Shown here: piece by piece, positions 1 to 9,063 of the stretch | Layout: the number at the start of each line of letters is the position of its first letter | Numbering within the stretch: the stretch's first letter is position 1 | NCBI RefSeq assembly: GCF_017356035.1 | Contig: NZ_JAFIQX010000009.1 | Location: 248,001 to 312,000 of the forward strand | DNA: 64,000 bases | Source: Longitalea luteola | GTDB taxonomy: Bacteria; Bacteroidota; Bacteroidia; Chitinophagales; Chitinophagaceae | Reading direction: 5' to 3' | Notes under the pieces: generated by a model | Seen by the model: only the letters and a program-made list of their open reading frames with translations | Database searches by the model: none | Told to the model about the DNA's origin: nothing | Program-made: the position numbers and the translations under genes

Positions 1-72
1 CTTACAGCCGGTCGCTGTTAAGCACAGCACCGATAAGACTGTAGATACGTGTATAAAATATTTTCTTCTCAT
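1..72 (-). CDS. SusD/RagB-family lipoprotein, N-terminal 24 codons (cut by window edge)
   Basis: An ATG on the minus strand opens a frame that stays open to the window edge. The 24 visible residues form a lipoprotein signal peptide: MRRK, then a hydrophobic stretch, then the lipobox TATGC ending in a Cys at residue 23. It starts 19 bp after the stop of the SusC gene at 92..3319, exactly where the SusD partner is expected. SusD proteins are outer-membrane lipoproteins that cap the SusC pore and bind glycans. The SusD call rests on position and the lipobox, since no SusD domain is in view. Confidence 0.75.
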   Translation of the reverse strand, partial: MRRKYFIHVSTVLSVLCLTATGCK

Positions 73-91
73 AACAAATATGGCTTTATGA

Positions 92-3000
92 TTAGAAAGT
101 GATGTTTAAGTTCACTCCATACCGCTTTGTACTTGGGGCGCCACCGGTGTCAACGCCTTGTGTACCACTTCCAATGACAGAGTTCATGTCGGGATCGAAA
201 TTCGTGTACCTGGGAACATTGGGCGCCAGGTACCACAGATTGCGGCCGTTAACCGTTAAGGTAACCGTACTTAATTTGAGCGCGCCCACCCATTTCGCCG
301 GTAGCGTATAGCCCAAACTAATCTCCCGCAACCGGTAAACAGTACCATCAAACACCATATATTCAAAAGCCCCATTGGTAGCAAAGCTGGCGCCGGTACC
401 TGCCGTGAAAAACAGATCATTCGTGGTAACGCGGGTTTGGTTAGGCACTGTTTTCCCATTTACGATCATCGGTGTATAATGATTCAGGCCATCAGGCCCT
501 GTGACCGGCGTGGGGTTACCATATATTCCGGTAATAACAGCGTTCTTCTCCCTGTCTTCCGTATCCCGGGTCACGCCTCTTCCTAACATGGTGCTAATAG
601 TCTCGGAATAAAAATCACCGCCTTTCGTCAGATCAAAAAGCACATTCAACAAAAAGCCTTTGTAAGAAATAGTATTGGTAAGGCCCAGTTTAAAATCTGC
701 ATTGGGATCGCCCACCATACCGTCGTTCGGATCCAGGAAAGGCATACCTGAGATCGGATTGATCAACAACTGGCCATCTTCTGAACGGGCCGAATAAGAA
801 CCGCGCAGATAACCATAAGGATAACCGGCCTCGATCCAGTTGTAACCACCCAGCTGGCTGCGTGTTAAACCTTCTATCAGCTTCTCCACCGTATTTTCAT
901 TTTTTGTGTATATACCGCGGACATCCCAACGAAAGTTACTGGTAACGACCGGACTAACATCCACCGATACCTCCCAGCCGGTATTGCGGATCTCGCCCAG
1001 ATTGGTATAAAAAGAACTGTATCCGGTTGTTTGTGGCAGCGCGATCGCATAGATGAGGTCGGTAGATCGTTTATCGTACCAGGTAGCTTCAAAACCCAAC
1101 CGCTGATTGAAGAAACGCATATCATATCCCAATTCAAGTTCCGTGGTAAACTCCGGTGTCAGTTCCGGGTCGTAGCTGGAGCCGCCCCTTGTTGCCAGTG
1201 GCTGCCCCAGGAAACCTGCCGCATTGAGATTGAAAATGGGTTCGCCATTATGTGGTGCAGCATCATTACCCACGCGGGCATAACCGGCACGGATCTTTCC
1301 GTAATCCAACCAGCGGGATTTAAGATTGAACGCTTCTGACCAAACGAGCGATCCGGAAATGCCGGGATAGAAATAACGTGCATTTTTATAAGGAAGCGTT
1401 GATGTAAGGTCAGTTCTTCCTGTAAGGTTGATGAATGCAAAGTTCCTGTAGCCGATAGACGCATCTCCAAAGAAGCCCACCAGTCTTCTTTTCGTTCTGT
1501 TATCATCGCTGAAGGTCTGCCGGCGGGTATTGGTAAGGGTAAATAAACCGGGGATAACAAAATCAACGCCATAGACCTGTTGGTGGCGGCTATTCCGTTC
1601 ATTTACATCGCTGCCCAAGGTAATATCCAGGCTCCAGTCCTTGAAAACCTTCGGACTGATCACCGCCACGAGCTTACCCTGGATCTCCTGCTGCCGGTTA
1701 AGCACTTCAGTAATTGTACCCAGCGAATTGTCGGCACTTCCATAAGAAGATTTGTCAATTACCTGATCCCTTGAAAGCGCATAGTTGTTAACACCAGCAT
1801 TGAAGTCAACTCTGATCCAGTTATTGAATTTATAGGAAGCTCGCACGTTTGCCACGATACGGTCATCGAAAGAGGTGATCACGTTGTGATATGCGCCCCA
1901 TACGGGGTTCGTATACTGACCATCGTTAAAGCCGATCTGTTGACCTGCTTTGTTTACAGAGGGCCAGCCGGCGATATCCCAGTTCCTGGCCATCGTATAG
2001 GTACGGCCCCATTGGGATAAAAAGCTTTGCGCCGCACCAATGAAACCACCCACCTGTTTCGACCTGGCATAAGAAACATTGGCGCCTATCGTGAGGTTAC
2101 CAAAAGCTGTTTGTCCGCCCACACTGACATTACTTTTTTTGTAGCTGGAATTGGTAATATAGCCTTTCTGGTCAACGTGCGAAAGGGTTACGTTGAAAAG
2201 CGATCTTCCTTCGCCACCGTCCAAACCAATAGAATGTTCCATGAGGTTGCCGGTATTGAAAAGGGATTTCACATTATCAGGCACCGCCTTATAAGCTATT
2301 CTGCCGTTGGGAAAAAGTTCAGGGTAAGAAGCATACATGGTGGCCCAGGTAGTGGCAGGAATAGAGTCGATGCCTGAAGCAGAAGTACCGATGACCTGTC
2401 CGCTCGCATCATAAATAACCCCTCTGCCGAACCTCGCGCCCCAGGATCCATTGGAAGACTGTGTTCTGAAGTTGGCGCCTGCGCCATAGAGATTTTGAAA
2501 CTCTGGTATATCAGCGATCTTTTCGATACTGTACCCTCCCCTGTAAGTTACATTCAAAGGTTTGGCGCCTTTTTTCGGTGCGCCGGATCTGGTAGTGATG
2601 AGCAACACACCGTTGGCGGCTCTTGATCCATATAATGAAGCAGCTGCAGCGCCTTTCAATACACTGATAGATTCGATATCATTAGGGTCGATATTATTTA
2701 AACCGGAGCCATAGGTTCCTCCCCCGGTAAATGGATTACTGGTATTCACGAGGGGATTGCTATATGGAACGCCATCTACTACGATCAGGGGCTCACCGCC
2801 GCTGAAGGAAGAAACTCCCCTGATCTGAACCCGGGAAGCCGCACCTGGCGCGCCCTGACCCGCCCTGATGTCTACACCAGGTACTTTACCAGCTAATGTG
2901 TTCAGGATATTGGGTTCAGACTTCTGTACCATGGTGCTGGGATCAACTTTTGATACCGCATAGCCCAGGGCACGTTCGGAACGTTTGATGCCCATGGCTG

Positions 3001-3319
3001 TTACCACCACCTCAGACAGATCGACTTTTGCTGCGGTCAGTTTGATCTCTAATGTTGTGCCTGCACCAACCGTTACTTCTCTGGAAGCATAGTTGACAGC
3101 GGACACTACCAGCACATTGCCTTTCGAGGCCTGGATGCTGAAATTACCATCGGGATCTGACGTGGTGCCAGTGTTTGATTTTCCTTTGATGACAATAGAA
3201 ACAAAAGGAATAGGAGCTCCTTGTTCATCTGTGATCCTGCCGGAGATGGTCAGGACCTGCGAGTTACTGACTAATGCGCATAGCATAGCCAGTAGAAAAA
3301 CGGCTAGTTTTTTTCTCAT
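92..3319 (-). CDS. SusC/RagA-family TonB-linked outer membrane receptor
   Basis: This 1075-residue protein has a signal peptide (about 1-21, ending SNSQ), a carboxypeptidase-regulatory-like domain (about 24-105), the SusC signature SEVVVTAMG near residue 102, a plug domain (about 115-245, with the typical VLKGAAAASLYGSRAANGV-type segment), and a 22-strand-type barrel ending in the aromatic terminus NLNITF. Length fits the family. There is no STN domain and no FecR or sigma gene beside it, so it is probably not an anti-sigma-linked receptor. A SusD gene follows at once. It should import an oligosaccharide or peptide with TonB energy; the substrate cannot be read from the sequence. The ATG at 3319 begins a classic signal peptide. 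Confidence 0.95.
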   Translation of the reverse strand: MRKKLAVFLLAMLCALVSNSQVLTISGRITDEQGAPIPFVSIVIKGKSNTGTTSDPDGNFSIQASKGNVLVVSAVNYASREVTVGAGTTLEIKLTAAKVDLSEVVVTAMGIKRSERALGYAVSKVDPSTMVQKSEPNILNTLAGKVPGVDIRAGQGAPGAASRVQIRGVSSFSGGEPLIVVDGVPYSNPLVNTSNPFTGGGTYGSGLNNIDPNDIESISVLKGAAAASLYGSRAANGVLLITTRSGAPKKGAKPLNVTYRGGYSIEKIADIPEFQNLYGAGANFRTQSSNGSWGARFGRGVIYDASGQVIGTSASGIDSIPATTWATMYASYPELFPNGRIAYKAVPDNVKSLFNTGNLMEHSIGLDGGEGRSLFNVTLSHVDQKGYITNSSYKKSNVSVGGQTAFGNLTIGANVSYARSKQVGGFIGAAQSFLSQWGRTYTMARNWDIAGWPSVNKAGQQIGFNDGQYTNPVWGAYHNVITSFDDRIVANVRASYKFNNWIRVDFNAGVNNYALSRDQVIDKSSYGSADNSLGTITEVLNRQQEIQGKLVAVISPKVFKDWSLDITLGSDVNERNSRHQQVYGVDFVIPGLFTLTNTRRQTFSDDNRTKRRLVGFFGDASIGYRNFAFINLTGRTDLTSTLPYKNARYFYPGISGSLVWSEAFNLKSRWLDYGKIRAGYARVGNDAAPHNGEPIFNLNAAGFLGQPLATRGGSSYDPELTPEFTTELELGYDMRFFNQRLGFEATWYDKRSTDLIYAIALPQTTGYSSFYTNLGEIRNTGWEVSVDVSPVVTSNFRWDVRGIYTKNENTVEKLIEGLTRSQLGGYNWIEAGYPYGYLRGSYSARSEDGQLLINPISGMPFLDPNDGMVGDPNADFKLGLTNTISYKGFLLNVLFDLTKGGDFYSETISTMLGRGVTRDTEDREKNAVITGIYGNPTPVTGPDGLNHYTPMIVNGKTVPNQTRVTTNDLFFTAGTGASFATNGAFEYMVFDGTVYRLREISLGYTLPAKWVGALKLSTVTLTVNGRNLWYLAPNVPRYTNFDPDMNSVIGSGTQGVDTGGAPSTKRYGVNLNITF

Positions 3320-3550
3320 GTGACCTTTAGTTTGTGGTTAATAACTATTTGAAGCAGGCTGAATTTAAACAAAATCCATCAAGATAAGTACCTGTTGGTG
3401 TTGACCAGGTGCCGGCATTTCATGAAGGCAGATTATCTGATTTTACAGCAAGTGATAACAAGTGATGATAATTTCAACTAAGTAAGAAGAGGTGAAAATC
3501 GGAAAATAAAATGGTAAGATTTATAATATGTCAACGTTTAGGCATAACCA

Positions 3551-3587
3551 TTAAAAAAGCGGCTATGCAGCAATGCATAACCGCTTT
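3551..3587 (-). terminator. Rho-independent terminator after the SulP gene
   Basis: AAAGCGG and TATGC arms pair with GCATA and CCGCTTT (3556-3587). On the minus strand the hairpin is followed by TTTTTT. It lies 23 bp past the stop of the SulP gene. Confidence 0.8.
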
Positions 3588-3609
3588 CAGGTGTTGAATC
3601 AGTTCCGCA

Positions 3610-5139
3610 CTAATCCACTACGACCTTATACTGCGGGTCTTCCATCACATTCACCTCAATAACTGATTCGGCATTTTTGATCAACGTCCTGCAATCAGGG
3701 CTCAAATGCCGAAGATGCAATTTCTTACCTGCTTTGTGGTAGCGCCCGGTCAGTTTGTTCAATGCTTCTATGGCGCTCATATCGGTTATCCGGCTTTCTT
3801 TGAAATCGATGATGACTTCTGACGGATCGTTGGCCACATCAAATTTTTCGAGGAAAGTAGTTACAGAACCAAAAAATAAAGGCCCGTATATTTCGTAGTG
3901 TTTGATCCCTTTCTCATCGATGTATTTCCTGGCGCGAATTCTTTTGGCACTTTCCCAGGCAAATACCAGGGCAGAAATGATCACGCCGATTAAAACAGCC
4001 AGCGCCAGGTTATGCAGCCAGACTGTAATGATCGCTACGAGTATTCCGACAATTACGTCATGGCGCGGCATTTTGTTAATTATTTTGAGGCTGGTCCACT
4101 CGAATGTACCGATGGCCACCATGATCATTACGCCCACCAGGGCTGCCATTGGTACCTGTTCAATGATTGGTGCGCCCACCAGGATGATGATAAGAATTGT
4201 TATGGAAGCGACAATTGCGGACAGTCGTGCGCGCGAACCGGCGGACAAGTTCACAAAGGATTGGGCGATCATGGCACAGCCGCCCATGCCGGTGAAGAAT
4301 CCATTGAACACGTTGGCCGTTCCCTGTGCGATACATTCTTTATTACCGCGGCCCCTTGTTCCGGTGACTTCATCAACGATGTTGAGGGTTAACAAACTTT
4401 CTATCAATCCCACACCGGCCATTACCAGGGAATAAGGGAAGATGATCTTTAAGGTCTCCAGGTTAAATGGCACCATTGGGATGTGAAATGGAGGTAAACT
4501 GCCGCTGACAGAGGCGATGTCTTTCACCGTCTTTGTTTCAATGCCCAGGCCCAGCACGAGCAGGAATACAACAATGATGGCCACCAGGGAGGCAGGGACA
4601 GCTTTGGTTAATTTGGGAAATGCGATAACGATCAGAATTGTTAATGCTACCAGTCCGAGCATTGTGTATAAAGCGGGGCCGGAGAGCCAGCTGGTTTCTT
4701 CGGTGGTGGTTACCTTAAACTGATTGATCTGCGCCATGAAGATGATCACTGCCAGTCCGTTTACAAACCCGTACATAACTGATTGAGGCACGAGGCGGAT
4801 GAATTTGGCGAGTTTGAATACGCCTACCAGGATCTGCAGTAAACCAGCCACGGCCACGGCTGCAAAAACATATTCCACGCCATGAGATTGCATCAATGCG
4901 ATCAATACCACTACGGTGGCGCCGGCGCCGCCGGAAACCATGCCGGGGCGTCCGCCGAGTACGGCGGTGATCAATCCCATCAGGAATGCAGCGTATAAAC
5001 CGGTCAATGGCGACAATCCCGCCAATATGGCAAATGATAACGATTCGGGGATCATTGTCATGGCAACGGTGAATCCGGCCAGGATCTCTGATTTGTAGTT
5101 TACTTTTTGTTTGAAATCAAATAAATTGAAGTAAGCCAT
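3610..5139 (-). CDS. SulP-family inorganic anion transporter (SLC26-like) with STAS domain
   Basis: The 509-residue protein opens with the SulP entry motif (FNLFDFKQKVNYKSEILAG), followed by the signature MTMIPESLSFAILAGLSPLTGLYAAF cut here to its core PESLSFAILAGLSP (about 31-44). About 10-12 hydrophobic segments span residues 20-400, with GRPGMVSGGAGAT (about 63-75) and a conserved TGMGGCAMIAQS segment near 270. A cytoplasmic STAS domain covers about 415-505, including the IIDFKESRITDMSAIEAL stretch. SulP carriers move sulfate, bicarbonate or other anions across the inner membrane. The substrate is open; no sulfate-assimilation or carbonic anhydrase gene lies nearby. It has its own terminator and stands alone. 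Confidence 0.93.
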   Translation of the reverse strand: MAYFNLFDFKQKVNYKSEILAGFTVAMTMIPESLSFAILAGLSPLTGLYAAFLMGLITAVLGGRPGMVSGGAGATVVVLIALMQSHGVEYVFAAVAVAGLLQILVGVFKLAKFIRLVPQSVMYGFVNGLAVIIFMAQINQFKVTTTEETSWLSGPALYTMLGLVALTILIVIAFPKLTKAVPASLVAIIVVFLLVLGLGIETKTVKDIASVSGSLPPFHIPMVPFNLETLKIIFPYSLVMAGVGLIESLLTLNIVDEVTGTRGRGNKECIAQGTANVFNGFFTGMGGCAMIAQSFVNLSAGSRARLSAIVASITILIIILVGAPIIEQVPMAALVGVMIMVAIGTFEWTSLKIINKMPRHDVIVGILVAIITVWLHNLALAVLIGVIISALVFAWESAKRIRARKYIDEKGIKHYEIYGPLFFGSVTTFLEKFDVANDPSEVIIDFKESRITDMSAIEALNKLTGRYHKAGKKLHLRHLSPDCRTLIKNAESVIEVNVMEDPQYKVVVD

Positions 5140-5391
5140 GATGATGGTTTATAACACCGGAAAAATAAAGTTGTGATAACATGAAATGTACTATCCACCT
5201 TACGCATTCAGGAACAACAGCTAAAGAGCCAGGATGGAGCAATCGCAGGAGATGTAGTTAGGATATTCATTTCCGGCTGCGAAAGTAGGGAAAATGGGGG
5301 AGCTTTTGCGCGTGTTGGGGGGTGATTCTATGGGGATTCATCACGTCAAACGGTCGTACACTGGGCATGGCCTCCGTAGATAAGGTAGCAA

Positions 5392-5799
5392 TTACTTGTA
5401 AACAAATTCAACGATGTTTGATTGTAACTCTAATCTCGGCTGCTTATCCGGGAAAGTGGGGTTATATGCACAAAAAAAGACCTTGTATGTATGTCCCTTT
5501 ATAATTTCATAATCCCTGTTTACTATTATTCTGGTGTTAATGCTTTCGCCCGGATTAAGTGGTATAAAATCTTCTGGAACAATCTTACGGTATGCCATTG
5601 CTCCAGAATAAAGTACATGCTTGTTATTTTCATCTCGTATACTAAAAATGCTATTTGTAAGTGTTTTATTCAATCCAATTGTCCAATAATCCAAGTAAAG
5701 AATAGTAGAAGAATTGTTTAAAAAATTTACATTGGCTATGACATCGTCATTATTAACCTCGATTGACAATTGAAGATTGATAGGTTTTGTTGTTGACAT
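5392..5799 (-). CDS. Probable immunity protein resembling an M35 peptidase prodomain (Ig-like)
   Basis: A 135-residue protein without a signal peptide or membrane segment, starting 9 bp after the stop of the PAAR-M35 gene. Its core reads like the N-terminal prodomain of deuterolysin-type M35 zymogens: an LxLSIEV start, FLNNSST (family: LTNTS), NSIFSIRDENNKHVLYSG (family: DIFxVxRDGKxVxYxG), EDFIPLNPGESI (family: EDYxxLAPGES), then YEIIKGHTYKVFF (family: YDLSxPGTYxV). Such prodomains hold the peptidase inactive in cis. A separate copy next to a toxin of the same peptidase family suggests it blocks that toxin in trans in the producer cell. The family match is from memory, the role is inferred. 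The gene is very AT-rich (about 27 % GC in the 60 bases from 5641), unlike its neighbours. Confidence 0.72.
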   Translation of the reverse strand: MSTTKPINLQLSIEVNNDDVIANVNFLNNSSTILYLDYWTIGLNKTLTNSIFSIRDENNKHVLYSGAMAYRKIVPEDFIPLNPGESINTRIIVNRDYEIIKGHTYKVFFCAYNPTFPDKQPRLELQSNIVEFVYK

Positions 5800-5808
5800 A
5801 AATTAAAG

Positions 5809-6666
5809 TTATGCTTGAATAAAATATTCAAAATTTGACGCATTGTATAGGGCTCTTTTGGGGTGGCGCTTAGACAAATCAAGGCATTGCTCGACCCCAT
5901 AATCAAAATCACAAGTGCATCCAACATCATCAAAATGTGACAGTTCATGAACTAATGTATTCGCCATACCCATGACATCTTTGTTCTCTTTCCAAAATAA
6001 GTCGCCTATATTGAACATATAAAATTCATCGCTGCAGTTTACTATAGCGTAATTCTTCGTCCTTGTAAATTCATCCTCGATTATGCCAAAATTATCAACA
6101 GTTAACGTCTTGCTTATTTGCAAAGCCTTTACGCTCCTATTCATAATTAATTGTATTGCGTCATCATCATCCCACCCAAACCATTTCTTAAAATCTTCCA
6201 TTGTTTTACCATCCCGTCTAGCCAATAGCTCCAATTTATTTTCTAACAATGAAACACATTCTTTTATAGCTTCATTGAGCATCCTTTCCTTTTCTTCCGG
6301 CGGCGGCTCAATAAACTCATCACTATTATACTTGTTTTCACGCTTCCTAGGCCTGGAATAAAAGAAATCTCCATCACCAATAAACACCGACACACTTCCT
6401 CCAACCACCACGCCGCCATGCGCACAACGATCGCCCTGCCTGGCCGCCTCCCTACCCTCGATAAATACGCCTGTTGAACCTGCAACTATTTCATCGAGCC
6501 CGCCAGCACAAAGGCAGGCGTCGCCCACTGTAGCGGCTGGTGCTCCTTCAATCCATACTGTTGTGCACCCTGGGCCAGCGATTGGCCCGCCCAGATGTGG
6601 CGCTCCACCGGGTGACACCTGTGGACATGTATGCATATCGCCTATTCGTGCTGCTGGCTTTTCCAA
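5809..6666 (-). CDS. PAAR-domain effector with C-terminal M35 (aspzincin) metallopeptidase toxin
   Basis: The 285-residue protein has two parts. Residues 1-105 form a PAAR domain (PAARIGDMHTCPQ, then repeats with GAPAATVGD, EGREAARQGD and CAHGG), the spike tip that caps VgrG-like or contractile-injection needles. After a polar linker, residues 130-285 match the lysine-specific/deuterolysin M35 family: the zinc motif HELSH at 240-244, followed by CTCDFDYG at 250-257, equivalent to the aspzincin GTxDxxYG motif with Asp253 as third ligand, and ASNFEYF near the end. All expected catalytic residues are present. It starts at TTG, which matches where PAAR proteins normally begin; no ATG lies upstream in frame. 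The downstream gene is the probable immunity partner. No injection machinery is in the window. Confidence 0.87.
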   Translation of the reverse strand: MEKPAARIGDMHTCPQVSPGGAPHLGGPIAGPGCTTVWIEGAPAATVGDACLCAGGLDEIVAGSTGVFIEGREAARQGDRCAHGGVVVGGSVSVFIGDGDFFYSRPRKRENKYNSDEFIEPPPEEKERMLNEAIKECVSLLENKLELLARRDGKTMEDFKKWFGWDDDDAIQLIMNRSVKALQISKTLTVDNFGIIEDEFTRTKNYAIVNCSDEFYMFNIGDLFWKENKDVMGMANTLVHELSHFDDVGCTCDFDYGVEQCLDLSKRHPKRALYNASNFEYFIQA

Positions 6667-6735
6667 GCTATGGCTTTTATATTAACTGGTTACTTTTTAT
6701 GGTATGAAAGGTTGCTTTGGCCTAATCATTCATAA

Positions 6736-7236
6736 TTATTCGACTACCTCCCAACGGCCGCCCTTATCTGCGCCAATCCGTTTTAATATATTTTCTTTTT
6801 GCAGTTTTTGAATGTTTCTTTCAATTGAACGGCGGGAGACTCGAATGACGGAAGCTAATTCCTGAATGGTAATTTCTGGATTAGCCTTTATGAGCTCTAC
6901 TATTTTCTCCGACGTTTTTTCTGTTTTCTCCGACGTTTTTTCTGTTTTCTCCGACGTTTTTTCTGTTTTCTCCGACGTTTTATCTGTTTTCTCCGACGTT
7001 TTATCTGTTTTCTCCGACATTTCTATACTTTTCTCCGACGTTTTCCCGACGTTTTCAGTCATTCTCTCGAATGTTGCAGCCGGTTCACCTGTAAATTCCA
7101 CCATCAATCCATTGGCGTCAAAATCAAATTTTGGCTCAGGCAAACCTCTCGCAGTGCATTCTGTTCTCTTCTTTACCAACCCCCTGCCCCATGATTCAAT
7201 ATAGCCTGCCCTAAAAAAAGCATTAGCAATATCAGA
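6736..7236 (-). pseudogene. 3' remnant of an AlbA_2-type ATP-binding (RecG-like C-terminal) protein
   Basis: An open frame with no good start: the usual call would be the TTG at 7179, but the homologous frame runs further up to a stop at 7237-7239. The upstream residues DIANAFFRAGYIESWGRG (ending about 7180) match the interior of AlbA_2/'ATP-binding protein' family members (family pattern xPxIAxxFFRxGYIExWGRG), so the N-terminal 300 or so residues are missing. Then come a repetitive SEKTDKT/SEKTEKT linker and a C-terminal winged helix (ELIKANPEITIQELASVI, then SRRSIERNIQKL). Full-length relatives are predicted regulators or ATP-binding proteins with wHTH tails. It could still make a small DNA-binding protein from TTG, but truncation is the simpler reading. 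Confidence 0.75.
6905..7030. repeat. 21-bp tandem repeat inside the AlbA_2 remnant
   Basis: Six consecutive 21-bp units of the type TTCTCCGACGTTTTTTCTGT plus one base. The first three are nearly identical, the next two share a T-to-A change, and the sixth has drifted; a partial unit follows. The unit is a multiple of three and encodes SEKT(D/E)KT on the minus strand, so copy changes keep the frame. Confidence 0.93.
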
Positions 7237-7430
7237 TTATAAAGATGAGACGCATGTTTGTCTAACAAATATTCTATGTTTTGCTTTTCGTTCACAGGAT
7301 TATGTGTTGCTCATTATATCTAAACAACCATAATAACTTTATTTACTAGCCGAACAGGATTGATTAAAATCAAATTCTTGCAAAGACAAAAATGCCCTGC
7401 ATGTAGTACAAAATATAAATAAGAATGTTA

Positions 7431-7467
7431 AAAAAATAAAAGCCTCCATGTAATTCAGGAGGCTTTT
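7431..7467 (-). terminator. Rho-independent terminator after the PKD lipoprotein gene
   Basis: Perfect 10-bp inverted repeat AAAAGCCTCC (7438-7447) and GGAGGCTTTT (7458-7467), loop of 10 nt, followed on the minus strand by TTTTATTTTTTT. It lies 18 bp past the stop at 7486. Confidence 0.88.
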
Positions 7468-7485
7468 ATTCTTTATTGCAGCAAA

Positions 7486-8919
7486 CTAATATAACTTTCC
7501 ATCTGCATCAACCTGGCATACAAATATGCCAGCATAATGTGCCACCGACGGAAACACAGGGTCATTCCATTTAAAACGGCCTGTCATCATAGCAACATTA
7601 TCACTAGTCAAATACATCGATGTGGGACGGATATCATCCGGATACTCAACCAGCTTCAAATCAACAATAGTTTTAAAAATGTTATATACCCAACCAGTGC
7701 CACCATCTGCTTTGAATTCCAACAACCGCGCTCTCTCGTAATCCCTGGTCGTTGTGCCTAATACAAGCAATGATCCTTTCTTGTTGACGAGTACATCCCT
7801 GGGGATGAAGCCTACTTCAAACGCGTGATTCCCTAGATATTTTCCGTTCAAATCAAATGTATAATAACTGTAGGACTGGCTGTAAAATACCTGCAGGTGA
7901 TTCGACTGATCCAACACTGTAAATACATCACTGTAATATGTATAATCGGAGTAGTTGGCAAATGGAAAGGTTGAGCTCCAAACCATTCTTCCATCCAATG
8001 ATAATTTAGCTACCTGTACGGAATCACATCTTGGTTTACAGCTGCCGTTCTTACTTCCTGAAAACACATACCCATCGCCCAAGATAACCGGTTTAGCACA
8101 ATTGCTCATTACAGCGTCGGGCCAGAAATATTTCCAGTTTTCGTTACCTGTTGCATTGAGTTGAATCGTAATTCCCTTCCACAACATCCCATATCCCATA
8201 ATGATAATGTTTCCCTGATTATCTTCAGTGGCAGTATTAACCCATAGGTTCTCGTGTGTATTTTTCCATGACCATTTTGTATTTCCTTTGCCGTCGATCC
8301 GATATAGCTTTGATTTTCCCTCAAACGCTACGAATGATAAAAGCACATCACCGTTCGCGGTTATATTCATTTGCTTTATTTCCCCTTCCTCCCTTGGAAA
8401 AGTTCTAGTCCATTGCGCACGCCACAAGGTATCGTATTGCGTTAAAACCCCTTCCACAGGAACGAAATTGCTGTTGCTCACCGATTTCCAGCTGGCCAGG
8501 TAGATCTTGTCGCCATATCGGGCAATACCACCCGGGAACGTTCCACCTTCTCCGCTATGTTTGATCAGTATGGGAATGGCATCTACCTTCAAATCCCTGC
8601 TGGCTGAATCAACCGCCCTGTTTCCTTTATACTTAGTTAACCACACTGTATAGTTACCAGGCTTTAAATAGGCGTGATATGCATTGTAACCTTCAGCCGT
8701 GTTTCCATCGCCAAAGTGCCAGCGATAACTTATCTCAGCGCTGGAATCAGATGTATTTATAAAATGCAGCGTATAACGAACAGGAAATAAGGTATACTCA
8801 ACATGTTTGATTTGCTCAATGGTAAATTGTGGTGGCTCTTTTTTTAATACATCGTTCTTTCTGCAGGAAGAAAAGATTAATGAAAACATTAAAAGAGATG
8901 CATATAAAATTTTGGTCAA
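7486..8919 (-). CDS. PKD-domain lipoprotein of unknown function
   Basis: 477 residues. The signal peptide ends in a lipobox (IFSSC, Cys19), so it should be a membrane-anchored surface or periplasmic lipoprotein. Residues about 45-110 form a PKD domain with the typical YRWHFGDGNTAEGYNAYHAY core and PGNYTVWL strand. The rest (about 115-477) has repeated short strands with W and G residues (such as WKSVSNSN, GKGNTKWSWKN, ATGNENWKYFW, DGRMVWSS) that look like blades of a beta-propeller. No catalytic motif is seen. The start is a TTG at 8919 that opens the signal peptide; no upstream ATG fits. It has its own terminator. It lies next to the toxin patch, but no functional link is evident. Confidence 0.75.
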   Translation of the reverse strand: MTKILYASLLMFSLIFSSCRKNDVLKKEPPQFTIEQIKHVEYTLFPVRYTLHFINTSDSSAEISYRWHFGDGNTAEGYNAYHAYLKPGNYTVWLTKYKGNRAVDSASRDLKVDAIPILIKHSGEGGTFPGGIARYGDKIYLASWKSVSNSNFVPVEGVLTQYDTLWRAQWTRTFPREEGEIKQMNITANGDVLLSFVAFEGKSKLYRIDGKGNTKWSWKNTHENLWVNTATEDNQGNIIIMGYGMLWKGITIQLNATGNENWKYFWPDAVMSNCAKPVILGDGYVFSGSKNGSCKPRCDSVQVAKLSLDGRMVWSSTFPFANYSDYTYYSDVFTVLDQSNHLQVFYSQSYSYYTFDLNGKYLGNHAFEVGFIPRDVLVNKKGSLLVLGTTTRDYERARLLEFKADGGTGWVYNIFKTIVDLKLVEYPDDIRPTSMYLTSDNVAMMTGRFKWNDPVFPSVAHYAGIFVCQVDADGKLY

Positions 8920-9063
8920 GCTTCAGGGTTTTTGATTGACCGCTAAAATATCTATCCAAAGCCACTATTTCAATTACCATACTGTTTTTTAACAACCTTT
9001 TCGAATAAGCGGGTTATTTTGGGCGATAACGCTGCTTAATTTGACAATGAATGTGTAAGCCAT

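Noticed and set aside
4012-4392. Plus-strand frames within the SulP gene
   Set aside because: Antisense to a well-conserved transporter with all family motifs; no support for the plus frames.
6905-7030. Possible CRISPR array
   Set aside because: The 21-bp units are joined directly with no spacers, and they encode a regular peptide repeat.
6866-7204. 112-codon plus-strand frame with SDVFSVF repeats
   Set aside because: It is the complement of the 21-bp tandem repeat in the AlbA_2 remnant; the minus frame has real family motifs on both sides of the repeat.
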